Shown: positions 43,879-56,388, counted from the first letter of the stretch. The stretch: 64,000 nucleotides of DNA from Portulaca oleracea (GCA_029582165.1 CM055891.1:27816832-27880831); one strand, 5' to 3'. The notes: generated from the letters alone by a model not told the origin. Translations and numbers: made by a program.

Positions 43879-46800
43879 CCCCCCCTCAAATTGGTGGGTG
43901 ATAAACATCCCAGTTTGCCCAAGATTTGATGATGTTTTGTCCCTGGAAGACCCTTTGTCATGATATCCGCAAGCTGCAAATTTGTGGGAACATGTCTGAG
44001 CAAAATCAGACCCTCAACAAGCTTCTCCCTCACAAAGTGGCAGTCTATTTCCACATGTTTTGTTCTCTCATGAAATGCCAGGTTGTGTGCTATGTAAATA
44101 GCAGCTTGGCTATCACATTTAACAGGAATTGGGGTTATAGAATCAACTTGAAGTTCAGAGAATAACCTACTCAGTCAAGCTAGTTCTGAAACCAACCTTC
44201 TCAAACTCCTATACTCAGCTTCTGCTGAAGAAAGGGAAACAACTTGTTGCTTCTTGGATTTCCATGAAACCAAGGTATTTCCAAGAAAAATAACATATCC
44301 ACTTATTGATCTCCTACTGTGCTTGCACGCTCCCCAATCAGAATCACTATAGCCTTGGAGAGTAAAATCATCATCTCTATGTATCATAATTCCCAAATCT
44401 GGGTTACCCTTTAAATACTTCAAAACATGCACAGCAGCCGACCAATGTAAATCTGTTGGATTTTTCAAGAACTGGCTTAAATGCTGAACGGTAAAAGCTA
44501 TATCTGGTCTGGTGTTAACCAGAAAATTTAGCTTCCCTATCAGTTTCCTGTACAAAGATGGATCAGATACAGGTGAACCTTCATCTATTGAAAGTCTGAC
44601 ATTGATGTCCATGGGGGAAACTGCTGGCTTGAGTTCGTCCGCTCCAAACTCATGTAGAACTTCCTTAGTAAATTTCTTTTGTGTCAAAATTAAGCCTTCC
44701 CCAACTCCCACAATTTCCATTCCAAGAAAGTACCTTGCCTCACCTAGGTCTTTGACCTTGAAATTCTTATCCAGATATCCTTTCAAAATTTCCATCTCTT
44801 TAGTATCATCACCAGTCATGAGAATATCATCAACATAAATTGCCAAATAAATGGATCTGTTCCCTGTCCTTTTGTAGAAAAGGGAATAATCATTTTCCGA
44901 ATGCTTGTAACCCCTTTTATATAGGACCTCAATTAACTTTGCATACCATTACCTCGAGGCTTGTTTTAGACCATACATGGACTTCCTTAGCTTGCAAACA
45001 CCATTAGGGACCTTGCTTTGCACCCCTTGAGGAATCTTCATGTAGATCTCTTCATGAAGATCACCATGGAGAAAAGCATTATTTATGTCTAATTGAGAAA
45101 GCTTCCATCCCCTCTTCACTGCCACAGTAATCAAAGCCCTAATGGTTGTCATCCTTACGACTGGAGAGAAGGTCTCGGTGTAATCTATACCAGCTTTTTG
45201 TGTGAAACCTTTTACAACGAGCTTGTCTTTTAGTCTTTCCACACTTCCATCAGCCTTATGCTTCACTTTGTAAACCCACCTGCTATCAATAGGCTTTCTT
45301 CCCTCTGGAAGGCTCATAATATCCCAAGTATTAGTATCATGCATGGCTTTTAATTCTTGTTGCATTGCCTCCTTCCAGCCTGGGTGATTGTTTGCCTCTT
45401 CATAGGAACTTGGTTCATGTGTATCCAAGTATTCACTTAATCTTGCATCACTGTTAGCACTACCAGAAAAAGACACAGTTCTTGGAGTATAATGTAGGTT
45501 AGTTATACATGACAAACAAGTCTCGTAGTCATCCAAATAACTAGGTGGTTTGTGAATTCTATTAGACCTTCTCAAGTTCTGGGAACCATTAATGTTGTTA
45601 GGTTCAGGACAAGCATTATCTTCCTGTTGAGTTCCAACATTTCTCAAAATTTCAGAATCATTAGCAGTAGAATCATCAGAACCATTAATAGTAGAATCAT
45701 CAAAAACAAACTCAGTGACACAATTTGTGTGTTCTATGAGGTTGTTTTCTGCAAGATGATTTTCTGTTTTATAGGGAAAAACTGATTCATGGAACACAAC
45801 GTCTCTAGAAACAATGAATTTATTAGAGGACAAAGAATAAAGTTTGTAAGCCTTTCTTCCCTGAGGGTACCCAACAAAAACGCATTTCTCTGCTCTTTGT
45901 TGGAACTTATCCCTGCCTCCTTTAAGAGTACTGGCATAACATAAACAACCAAAAACCTTAAGGTGATCATATGGTGGTTCTTTCCCAAAAAGGATTTCAA
46001 AGGGTGTTTTGCTTCTCAACAAAGGAGTGGGAATTCTATTTACGAGGTAAGTAGCTGTCAAAATACTATCTCCCCAAAATCTTAAGGGCATTCCAGAATG
46101 AATCATAAGAGCCCGGGCAACTTCCAACAAATGTCTATGTTTTCTCTCTACCACTCCGTTTTGTTGTGGTCTTTGTGTGCAACTTGTTTCATGGAGGATG
46201 CCTTTTTCAATGAAATATTCAATTGCTCGATTACTTTTCCCTATTTCTAAAGCATTGTCAGATCTAAACCTCTTAACATTAGTATTAAATTGGTTCCTCA
46301 CCATGGCCACAAAAGATTGTAATATACCAAAGGTTTCCTGTTTTATGGTCATAAGGTGAGTCCAATTGCACCTTGAATAATCATCTACAATGGTTAAAAA
46401 ATACTTTTGCCCAGAATGAGTTGTTGTGTGAAAGGGGCCCCAAGTATCGACATGAATCAATTCAAAGCACTTAGTGGATGAAATAGTACTATTTTGAAAT
46501 GGAAGCAGCTTTTGTTTGGCTTTATGACAAACATCACATTTATTTGAATCAAAGTAAGGAAGGGTAGTACATATGGGCAACATTTTCATTCTATCTCTTG
46601 ACATATGCCCTAATCGTTCATGCCAAATGCTGCTCTTAACAGAAGCCAAAAACTGCTCACATTTAACAATTCTATTATCACTATTGCCGCTTGAAGTATT
46701 AAGATGATCTTGCAGTAACTTTTTGTCCAAAAAATACAGACCATCTGTCTCTCTACCAAGAGCCGCTGGCCTCCTCAATGAAGGGGCATGCATTGTACAT

Positions 46801-48269
46801 TTACTTTCACTAAAGCTAATAGTACATTGTAATTGTCTACACAAGCTTTTGACAGATATCAAGTTAAATTTAAAAAGAGGAACATACAAGACATTGCTTA
46901 GAACAAGATTTTCAGCAAGAGGTAATTCTCCAATTTGACTGACTATGACTTTATTCCCATCAGGCAGAAGAACATTAACAGGTTCACTTAAGTATCTTAG
47001 GGAGCACATTTCATCTTTATTGCCACACATATGGTCATTTGCACCAGAATCCAATATCCAGTCATTTTCAGTCAATTTGCAATAACATGCAACAGTGTTC
47101 AATACATGATTGAAAGAGGCAGTATGAGAATTACCTGACACCGAGTCTGTTTCAGACTTAGAATTGGAGTTCAAAGACTCATGGTTGAGAGTATCCAGGA
47201 GGTGACTTAAAAGCTGCTTAGCCTGATCTTTATTTATCTTGAAGGATGAAGAGGTCCCAGCGCCATCTTCCTTTGTGGCTGATCTGTCCACATCTTGCCA
47301 GGCTACATTGGCAGCTTTCCTTGTGTTTTGCTGAGGAGGCCTGCCTTGTTGTCTATTTTGATTTTGGTTCTGATTCTTGGGAGGATATCCATAGATTTTA
47401 AAGCATCTGTCTATGGTATGGCCAGTTTTCTTGCAGAAGTCACAAAATAAAGTTTCCTTCTTCGTTTCTTGCTTCTTTTCTGTAGTTCTTGCTTCTGGCT
47501 GATTCCTTTGAGGAACTTTGTTGACATAAAAGGATGTTGAGTCACTCAGAAAGGTTGACTGGTCTCTCACTTGTCTTTGTTTTTCTTCCTGAGACAAGAT
47601 AGCATATACTTGGCTAAGGGATGGCAAAGGACTCATCATCAGTATATTTCCCCTTATGCTTGTGTAGCTGCTGTTCAATCCCATCAAGAACTGCATAAGC
47701 TTCTGTTCTTCGAAAAACACTTCAAACTGCTTGTTAATTTGGGGTTTGCAGGTGCACTTCCCACATTGACAAGCTGGGAAATTGTTTACCGCCCCAATTT
47801 CTTCCCACAGCTTTTTCGCCTTGGTGTAATAACTGGCAATATCCATCGAATCTTGAGTGAGTCTCGATACTTTTTGCTGAATTGAGTACAATTTTGCTTT
47901 GTTCGCTTGGCCAAACCTCTCTACCAATTCATTCCACAAATCTCGTGCAATTGTGGAGTACAGCACGCTATCACGAATATCTTTTTGCAAAGAATTCAGG
48001 ATCCATGAGAGGACCATATCGTTCCCTCTCTTCCAATAAGGAAGTCGAGGGTCGTCTGATGCTGGCATCGGAAGAGTACCGTCGACAAAGGCAACTTTGT
48101 TTTTGGCGGAGAGAGCGACGGTAGCCGATCTTTTCCAAGTGTCGAAGTCATCTCCGGTGAAGAGTTCAGCGACGAGCGACATTCCCGGCTGGTCAGAAGG
48201 GTGAATGTACAGAGGGTCGCATGGATCGGGCATGAAAGAGGGCTTCGAGGTTTTGGGGGTTTCGCTCAT
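43857..48269 (-). pseudogene. Copia gag-pol polyprotein with two nonsense codons
   Basis: ATG at 48269 (MSETPKTSKPS). Domains in order on the minus strand: Copia-type N-terminal gag (LFTGDDFDTWKRS, ALSAKNKVAFVDG); zinc knuckle CDFCKKTGHTIDRC (about 47448-47407); protease WILDSGANDHMC (about 47066-47031); pre-integrase SIWHERLGHMS with CDVCHKAK; integrase D-D-E (HVDTWGPF, FRSDNA, RPQQNGVVERKHR); reverse transcriptase (RWVYKVKHKADG, QLDINNAFLHGDL, YVDDIL); and RNase H (VSLSSAEAEYRSL). Two in-frame stops interrupt it: TAA at 44949-44951 inside reverse transcriptase after MYGLKQASR, and TGA at 44175-44177 in RNase H. No frameshift is seen. The copy cannot encode full enzymes but could be mobilised in trans. 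Confidence 0.92.
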
Positions 48270-48360
48270 GGTGTTAATTGATTTGTGAAGCAGATGCGGC
48301 AATCAATTCTACAAAAATTGGGGAAATTGGGAAGCGAGGCAAAGGATCTTTAGCCAATAT

Positions 48361-48374
48361 TGGCTCTGATACCA
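48361..48374 (-). other. Primer-binding site of the Copia element
   Basis: Minus strand TGGTATCAGAGCCA directly after the 5' LTR, complementary to the 3' end of initiator tRNA-Met. Confidence 0.9.
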
Positions 48375-48620
48375 TGAAAAGATCCACCTCTTTGTTGAAA
48401 CACAAAATCAAGGAAAACAATATGGGATGAAGGAAGAATGAGATACAGATCTGATTTCTTGAGAGAATACAATGTATTCGTCTGAGCAGAAAAGGAAAGC
48501 AGACAAGGCTTATATACACAGACACCAACAACCTGCCTGCCACCTCAGCTCAACGAAAAACAACCCAAAACAGAAAATAAGAAAATAAAATAACAACATC
48601 AGCTATGCTCAATTCTAACA
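48375..48620 (-). repeat. 5' LTR of the Copia element
   Basis: 246 bp, nearly identical to the 3' LTR, with a TATA-like tatataagcc on the minus strand at about 48509-48518. Confidence 0.9.
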
Positions 48621-49199
48621 GACATAAGTAAAGAGAATCAACTTTGAAAAGAGTATAAATAACATAAAATCACATTTGTTTAAACGTGTTTCCGTTGAGA
48701 GATAGTTGTTGTAGTTGTATAAAATCACATTTTTTTGTGCAAATTAGCTCACATGTCATAAATTTAGATATTATTTAGCCTATTCATCTTCTCAGTTTGT
48801 TATGTAAGATCGTCATTAAGTCAACCACCGTCGAAATTGTTTCAACTGCATTATTGTCCAACACCCCTCAAAATTCAGTGCATTATTGTCCAAAGTCAAA
48901 GTACAGTGTATTATTGTCCAATACCCCAAAAGTTCAGTATATTAGCGTCCAAAAATTCTAATGGATATTAATCCAAACACTCCTATTGCACAAGTTATAC
49001 TATACGCCGTGGTGGATCTACTTAATCCACCCCATATATTAAAACAGGTCAAATGTTTTATACCATGAATTTGTATGAAAAATTGATAAATTGAATAATA
49101 ACGATGAATTTTACAATAATATCAATAAATTTATGATCAATTTCACACTAAATACTACTGAACTTTTTTAAAAACTTAACACTTAGTTTTAAGTAAGTA

Positions 49200-49390
49200 C
49201 TACCTCCATCTCTAAATGAATGTTAATTTGACTTAACTTTACTGTTGATTATTTACAAGTTACAAATTATAATGAATTAAAATATGAAACCATAGTTAGA
49301 AAGACATTGTACTAAAAATTACAATAATATTAATTTTATGTTGTAACTCATTATAATTTATAAATGATCAATGATTAAAATGTAATTAAA
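49200..49390. mobile_element. Stowaway-type MITE fragment cut by a Helitron
   Basis: Starts with TA then ctacctccatctctaaatg and continues as a typical Stowaway. The right terminus is missing because the small Helitron begins at 49391; the other half is not found beyond 51070. Confidence 0.5.
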
Positions 49391-51070
49391 CTAGTCTTTA
49401 ACCCGTGCGATGCACGGGATATTTAAAATTTTAAATAGTATAAAATAAATAAAATAAATATGTTATTTTTTTTAAAAAAAATAAATATATTACCAGACAT
49501 TCTCAAAGTAAAAAAAAAAAAAGCGACTTGGAATGATAAAAACCAATACTGCGAAATCTTGCCTAGGTGGGAAATGGAGTGGTTGAATGTAACAATCTTA
49601 CCCTACATCTTGCAATTTACAGAGACAAATTCCAATTAATTACCCATAATTTAGAAATCGTTCATTGCCTATTATTTCATTGGAAAGAAGTATGCGACAT
49701 TACTTTATTCATAAACAATATCATATAAGTCGAAGATGAAAGGGTAACGACCTTTATTATCATGTCGTAAACGAAAGAAAAAAATTCACTGAACCCTATA
49801 TACATCAATATCAAATCTCATACATAGCCATATATGATCCATGCAAAATATTATCTATACACATATGATGCTTGAATGAATTCCTTAATGCATGTAGTGT
49901 TTTAGTAAAAAAATATTCCTTTTAAATCTATGAACAATCTCCATTATACACAATTGATGTCCATCAAATTTTCTTATATAGCGAGCTTCCTAAATTCTAG
50001 CATTGTAGCCTTGATGTTTCACCTTTAGTGTCACTCGTACACCAGGAGAACCTGTTCGGATTCACATTAACATATCATTAATAGAAGGTAGATTATTTAC
50101 AACTTGTCCAAATATAAACTAAGATAAAAGAATTAGGATTTATATATGATGACAAAACGACATTTTACTTTTACACAAACATATCTTTGCATCACATAAA
50201 ACCCCACAAATTCTTGGAAAAATATCAATCAATCAACCCAACCCTAAAGACTAAATGAATTTGATTTGAGAGATATGCATAGTCTTACTGTAAGTGTATT
50301 TTAAACAGTCCAAAGAATAATCACAACAAACAAATATTTTACGGGTACACAATTGTTCAATTTGATGAAACAAAGAGCAACAAATATTAGGGAGCATCAA
50401 TATCTAATGTATATTCTTCAAGCGTGACGTAAAATTAAATTTCTCCAGCAGGAAAATAAAAACAAAGGCAACCAATATCTCTCCTATATACAGAAATTTG
50501 GTTGCAATGTTATATATACAATTTTATATGCATACTGCTCTTGGTTTGTGGATAGGTTTCGGAAGCGTCGAACTTCAGAAAACCATGAAAGTGTCAAATC
50601 TCGAGTAGTAATTTGCTAAAATCAGAGAGAAATTGATATGCATATTGCTCTTGGTTTGAGAGAGAGAAAGACATAGATAGAGAAACGGAAGCAAGAACGA
50701 AATTAGGGTAGAGTGCATGGAGAGAGAGAAGAAAGAGATATATATAGAATATGAAGCAATATTTGATTTGAAAATAAAAAAAACGAAATATATGGTGGAG
50801 TTGACGAGGAAATAGTACTTTTCGAAAACTAACATGTTTGTATCTACAGATTTGTCGAGAATTCAATAGTTGCTTCCAATGTTAATAGTTGACAGATTGG
50901 AAGAAAATGAAATATGTTTTGACGTTTATATATTAGGTCGGGAGGTAGAGTCCTAATTAAATTTGGGTGAGAGATAGAGTCCTCTAATTAGATTTGAGTG
51001 GAGTTAGAGTCTTAATTGGGGTGGGAAGTAGACTTCTAATTAGATAGGGTAGACTTTTAATATGATTAGA
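49391..51070 (-). mobile_element. Small non-autonomous Helitron, about 1.7 kb
   Basis: The minus-strand 3' end is TTAAAGACTAG (49391), preceded by a hairpin (cccgtgc 49402-49408, loop gat, gcacggg 49412-49418). Its hairpin resembles that of the large Helitron. The best 5' end is TCTAATCATATTAAAAGTC at 51070, giving A|T insertion on both sides; this end is less certain. No Rep or helicase. It ends 296 bp upstream of the SDR start codon. Confidence 0.65.
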
Positions 51071-51366
51071 TTTTTTGTTTATTATTTTTTTTAAAATTGA
51101 TTTTTTTATTATTATTTCATGGGCGGGAATTTCTTACTGTATTTTTAAATCGATTTTTTTTTCTTTAATCTGATTGGCCGAAAACCCTACAATCACTTTG
51201 GGTTGAGTATTTCAAATTTCGAATATATTACTTTATTTAAAAACGGAATATTTAAAAGCACAATTACTCCTATTTGATCAACTTCCAGTGAAAAACACAA
51301 ACCCACCTCAAATAATCAAATTCATTCACGTCATTTTCGAGCAGAATTGCAAAATTGAGCTCCAAA

Positions 51367-54300
51367 ATGACACTAACCATCACCAAACCCACCTCAAATC
51401 CTCTTCATTTTCAATCCATTTCCCAGCAATCATCCCTCATTCCAGCATTCATTTTCTCTAAAATCGATCCAAATCTCCGCAAATCCCGCTCGAATCGCCT
51501 CGTAGTAACCGCTACCAGAAACGATGACAGCTTACTCAGTAGCAGCAGAAGAGGAGATAGCCGTTGGTCTCTTCAAGGAATGACTGCCCTAGTCACCGGA
51601 GGCACTCGCGGAATTGGGTTTTCTCTTTAACCCTAATCCTCATCTCATCTTTGGTTGCGAAATCGATTTTGTGCAAATTTTGCAGGCCTGTTACTGTCGA
51701 GAATTGAGGGTTTCTTCTTTAACACTGTACCCATTTCATATTTGATTGTGGAATTTGATTCAAGTTTCTGCATTGTGGTCAAGTTTTGATCTTGTTGGAA
51801 GTTTATTTAGTTTCTTTTTTGGGGGTTTTTGTTTTGGATGAATTTGTAGGCGCGCAATTGTAGAAGAGTTAGTGGGTTTTGGAGCTGAGGTTCATACTTG
51901 TGCTCGAAATGAGGGTGAGCTTGATAATTGCTTGAAGGATTGGGGAAATCAAGGGTTTAGGGTTACTGGGTCAGTTTGTGATGTTTCCTTCAGGGAGCAA
52001 AGAGAGAAGCTTTTGGAGAATGTTTCATCTGATTTCAATGGCAGACTTAACATCCTTGTAAGTCTCTCCTATCTGCTTATATTCACCATTTTAAGTGTAG
52101 TTATGTGCTCAATTTAGAGCTGGCAAAATTTTGTCCGACCCGGATTACCCGAATTGTCCGACCCGGAAAAACGGGTTTGGACATAGATTTTTCGTCCGAA
52201 TTTTTATATTGACCGAATATTCGGACATAAAATTTCTCTTTTTTCTATTGTCCGAACCCGATTTTAGCTTCGTCGAATTGTCCGACCCGGTTTGACCTGA
52301 AACAAAACCGGGTCCGGACATGAATTTCTCGTCCGAATTTTGGCATTGTCCGACTCGGATTTACCCGAACCCGGATTTTTGCCAGCGCTAGCTCAATTTG
52401 ACACTGAAGTTTGGTTCATCATCAAACATTGACTTTCATTTGAGAGTTCATTGTATGTGTTTGAGAGTTCATGCTTTTACCCCATATGAAGAAAGCAAGG
52501 GAAATGCCACTGATTTGACTGCTGTTGTTAGATTGCTTTTTACATTTGTTGTCATTTAAGCATTTCACTGCTCTAAACTGCTTCTATTTCTTTTCCATGG
52601 GGTCGTAGTAGGTACTAGGTAGTGAATGATTTTAAAATCTTGGGTCAACCGGAATGAGTCTCTTTTCTTATCTCTTTTAATGCAAGGGTAAGACCGCTAC
52701 ATCGGACCCGCAACATGACCAAACCTTGTTTTGGTGCTGGACTCTTGGGGTATTGGATTTAAGCGTTTCACCGATATTCAAAAGGAGCTCTAAATGCAAG
52801 TCTCCTAATTTCATGTGGGTTTACGATGTGGAGTTGTTAGTCTGAGGAGACGAGGCTTCCAAGAAGGGTGAATTGGGATGTACAAGTAATACTCCAATGA
52901 GAGCATATCCTCATCAAGTTGTCCATTTGGTTAAAAGTGTTATGATTTATGAGTTTACTTAGACTGAGTTATACTTGTGTGATGATTTGGCTGCTTTAGT
53001 TTACAATGGTTGCCCTCATTGAATGTGAAGTAAGCTCTGAGCTCTAGATTTTGGTCAATATATATTACATACGCCCAAAGCAATTCTCCGCAGCGAACAA
53101 TTTTAATTTGATGAGTGAACAAAACAAAACAAGCTAGCGAACAACCACTGCTCCTTATGCTCCCGGAGCACCGAATGAATTACACATTTTGGTTGCATGT
53201 GGCACAGGTCAACAACGTGGGCACAAATATACGGAAACCAATGGTGGAGTTCACAGCAGAAGAGTTTTCTACTTTGATGACTACCAACTTTGAATCTGTT
53301 TTCCATTTGAGCCAGCTTTCTTATCCTCTTTTGAAGGCCTCTGGTTACGGAAGTGTGGTATTTATGTCCTCTGTCTCGGGATTTGTTTCACTGAAATCAA
53401 TGTCTGCTCAAGGAGCAACTAAAGGTGAATCAGTACTGATGAATTTCCGTTCCATGCTACTTGAATGTTTATGTTGACAAGTTTTCTGGTTTTACAGGAG
53501 CAATTAATCAGCTAACTCGAAATTTGGCGTGTGAATGGGCAAAGGACAATATTAGGAGCAATGCAGTTGCACCTTGGTACATCAAAACCTCTTTGGTAGA
53601 AAAGGTATATTATACTGTTTACATACCGGATCTCTAGTGAAATCAGTCATGGTTGCACTTACCTTTTTCTGTAGGGCGCTTAATGCTAATGCTATCTAAG
53701 AAGTTAGGTCGTTATCATACAATGTTGCTGATATTTCGTTTGATCATTTGTTGAGGCCACACACTTAATTTGATTACTACAGCACCAACACTGTTAGTGT
53801 GGGTCCCACTCACGCGGGTTCTGGGAAGAGATCCAGATGCAAGCTGCCTTACCGTAGCCAGCATAAATGTGTGCTGAGATAGATTCCGATAGACCCACAA
53901 TTCCACAAAGAAAAATTTTGCAAAAACAATTTGAAAGAAGAGATGTTTTGAGGCTGCACACCGAAATAGAGCTAGCAAACTTTTGCCCGACCCAATACCC
54001 GAATTTGTCCGACCCGAAAACCCTTGGTCATAGATTTTTCGTCTTAATTCCGGCATTGATCGAGTATTCAGACACAATATTTATCTTTTTCTATTGTCTG
54101 AACCGAATTTTTACCCGGATTTAGTTCCATCCAAATTGCCCAAACAAACAGGGTCCAGACATCAATTTCTCGACCGAATTTGACCTATCTGAAGTTTGCC
54201 CAGCATACACCAAAGGATATGAGTGCTAGTGCCTACACTATGGTAATGGTGTGTGACTTTTCCGGAAAATATCAAGGCACTCATTCGTGTTCCTTCCTAC

Positions 54301-54638
54301 TTTAATTGTTGATATAACGTGTGAAGCTATGTTTTGCATGCATATTGTTACATGGCGGTGTTAATGTGCATCGGTAGATGCCACATCTGTAGTGTAAGAC
54401 ATCTGTGAAGTAAAAGTTCATTAGCTTGATGTCTGATCCTCAGGTTTTAAGCAATGAAGAGTATCTGGAGGAGGTTTATTCTGTAACTCCACTTCGACGT
54501 CTTGGAGATCCAAAAGAAGTTTCATCAGTAGTGGCGTTCCTTTGCCTCCCTGCAGCTGCTTACATTACTGGTCAAGTTATTTGCATTGATGGCGGAATGT
54601 CTATCAATGGTTTCTACCCCAAAATTGATCTCCAATAG
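51367..54638 (+). CDS. Tropinone-reductase-like SDR, plastid-type N terminus, catalytic Tyr changed to Gln
   Basis: Five exons, 51367-51617, 51850-52057, 53208-53424, 53498-53604 and 54444-54638, all with GT-AG introns, give 325 aa. Residues 1 to about 65 are Ser/Thr/Arg-rich with few acidic residues, like a chloroplast transit peptide. The Rossmann motif [11 protein letters not shown] is at 73-83, NNVG at 155-158, and the C-terminal [15 protein letters not shown] is typical of NADPH-dependent tropinone-reductase-like SDRs. The active site reads Ser208, Gln221, Lys225: the spacing (13 and 4) is that of Ser-Tyr-Lys, but Tyr is CAA (Gln) in SAQGATKG. Without Tyr, ordinary oxidoreductase activity is doubtful. 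Otherwise the frame is intact. Introns 2 and 4 contain hAT-type MITEs. The paralogue at 60209 keeps Tyr. Confidence 0.88.
52115..52390. mobile_element. hAT-type MITE, 276 bp, in intron 2 of the SDR gene
   Basis: Termini tagagctggcaaaa and ttttgccagcgcta, flanked by perfect 8-bp duplications gctcaatt (52107-52114 and 52391-52398). Filled with gtccgacccgg-type words. A diverged relative lies at 53967-54207. Confidence 0.9.
53040..53185. repeat. Dispersed repeat just upstream of SDR exon 3
   Basis: Shares atatattacat, several gtgaacaa words and gctcccggagcacc with 55020-55190, where gagtgaacaatta recurs four times. It ends about 20 bp before the acceptor of exon 3 (53207). Family not identified. 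Confidence 0.45.
53755..53870 (-). mobile_element. Possible SINE 3' fragment in intron 4 of the SDR gene
   Basis: The minus strand reads ggtaaggcagcttgcatctg, then cccagaacccgcgtgagtgg, resembling the 3' part of plant Au-type SINEs. A second, poorer copy is at 54945-55010. No A/B box or tail was identified, so this is tentative. Confidence 0.35.
53967..54207. mobile_element. Diverged hAT-type MITE in intron 4 of the SDR gene
   Basis: Termini tagagctagcaaac and gtttgcccagcata. Flanking 8-mers caccgaaa and caccaaag match at six of eight bases. The interior words (gtccgaccc, atagatttttcgtc, atttctcg.ccgaattt) match the element at 52115-52390, so this is an older copy of the same family. Confidence 0.75.
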
Positions 54639-56124
54639 CATGTAAGCTCTCTTCTCTCATTTTATGTGCAATTTTGATCTTTTGTCTTAATTGTATGCAT
54701 CTGATTTATAATTTATAAGATTAGAGCAGTAAATTCATGAACAACTTTCTATCCCAAATAACATCGATTCTTTCGCTTCTTCAAGAGAGTTGGAAGACCC
54801 GACTTATTAATTATTTTTTGAGTGTGGACATGCCTAGATATACAATTAGTATTATGGTTCATGATTCTTTGTAATGGATTAAAGCAAAAATGCTTCGCTA
54901 GACATCTTTTCCATGAAATAGTAGTTGGCTAAAGTAGTACAGTCAATACCTCCCAATGTGGGTCCCCCTCAAGGGTATACAGAGATCTAGACGCAGGCAG
55001 TTTTATCTCAACTAACACAATATATATTACATGCACCTGGAGCATGTGCTCTAGATACTTGCGAGTGAACAATTATATGAATCAGAGTGAACAATTATAA
55101 CAATCAGAGTGAACAACCTAATACATATGAGTGAACAATTATAGGATCTGGAGCACGTGCTGCGGGAGCACCTAATAAATTGCACAACTAACACCATTGT
55201 CTGTGAAACAATGTCTGTGGAGCATATATTGTGCAAGGAAGTTTTCTAGACATCGCTTGATACTTATTGCTGGTTATTATCCTCTTAACTTACACAAACC
55301 CAGCAAAATCGACCCGAACCTTGAACCGAATGACCAGGACCCTTACCTGAACCGACATCCTAAAAGCTTCACCCAAAAGTGGACCAGAAACCAAACCGGC
55401 CATATTTTTCAAGATGTTTCTTTTTCAATAAAAATCATATTGGATCGATAATCGGTTCACCAAAACCGAAAATCACCCGACCTAAATCCGAGAAAACATT
55501 GACATGCAAACATCATACGACTAGAAACTTAAATCGACCCATGCTCAAACTGTAAATGGCCCATTTGCCATGTTTAAAATTTACACATTATATACAGGTT
55601 ATACGATAATGTTTTAGAACTTTGCGCCTGTTCATGTATCTATGCCGAGGATGAAATTTTGGTCATAATGTGACTGGAAAGGACCAGTCGACGAGGCTAC
55701 TGATTCCGTTTCAATTGTGAGACCAAGGGACAGATACTCGAGCCTCAATCGAAAAGAAATGCATGCTGTGGAGTTTGAAGATGCTAATTTGGATTTCCTT
55801 GGTTCATAGGGGGCTCCCATTAAGAGTTACCTATTTCTTGTCGCAAGTTTCCATATTTTTATGGGTTAGTGTTTGGCTGTCTGTAAAGTCTCTTGATTTA
55901 GAAGAATATTCTTGTAAACTTAAATTTATCGAATGTTATTCTCTCTTGTTTGTTTCAAAATCTATTATATATCTTTAGTCTTTACATTGTAAATACCATC
56001 TCAGGTTGTTCCAATGTTAATAAATAACTTATATAAGCCTCATTTTTTGGTCAAAAGCCTTTTCTTTCAACTTATCTTGAGTATTTTATCCTTAATGATT
56101 GTTGTTTTATTGGTCAAAATTGTT
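54639..56124. other. Intergenic DNA downstream of the SDR gene
   Basis: No gene supported. It holds a repeat related to 53040-53185 at 55020-55190, the possible SINE fragment at 54945-55010, and an accccgaacc-rich stretch at 55300-55520. Confidence 0.5.
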
Positions 56125-56388
56125 CGGGCCCTGTTCTTTTATGCGGTATTTTGCGGAATAGTGTGGTGAAATGTGGTGGAATTGTGGCGGGTATGGTGGA
56201 ATTGTGGTGGGTTATTGGTATGTGGAGTAGGTGAGGAGAGATGATGTAAAAAGTAGAGGAGAAAAGTGAGAAGAGAGAAAAGTGAGGAGAAAGAAAAGTA
56301 ATGATTTGCGGTAAAATGTGGCGGGTTGTGGCAAAATGCGGTAGGCTGTGGCGCCGCAGTTTGACAACCGCAGAAAAGAACAGGGCCT
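56125..56388. mobile_element. MITE with GGCCCTGTTC ends
   Basis: Termini ggccctgttctttt (from 56127) and aaaagaacagggcc (to 56387) are perfect inverted repeats. The interior is rich in gtggtggaatt/gtggcgg words. Target duplication not resolved. Confidence 0.65.

Larger units (their letters stand above)
43632..48620 (-). mobile_element. Young Copia LTR retrotransposon, 4989 bp
   Basis: LTRs of 247 bp (43632-43878) and 246 bp (48375-48620) differ by about one substitution and a small change in an A run. Perfect target duplications gacat lie at 43627-43631 and 48621-48625. On the minus strand the order is 5' LTR, primer site TGGTATCAGAGCCA directly adjacent, gag-pol, polypurine tract ttgaggggggg and 3' LTR. 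Gene order integrase before reverse transcriptase makes it Copia. Confidence 0.95.
43406..48958. mobile_element. MULE-type MITE split by a Copia element
   Basis: Flanked by perfect 9-bp duplications taatggata (43397-43405 and 48959-48967). The left arm starts gggtttttggatgctaata. The reverse complement of the right starts gaatttttggacgctaata, and both continue with three repeats of ggataataatgcactgaactttg type. Removing the Copia element and one gacat leaves 559 bp, the length of the relative at 23706-24264. Interiors differ. Confidence 0.85.
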
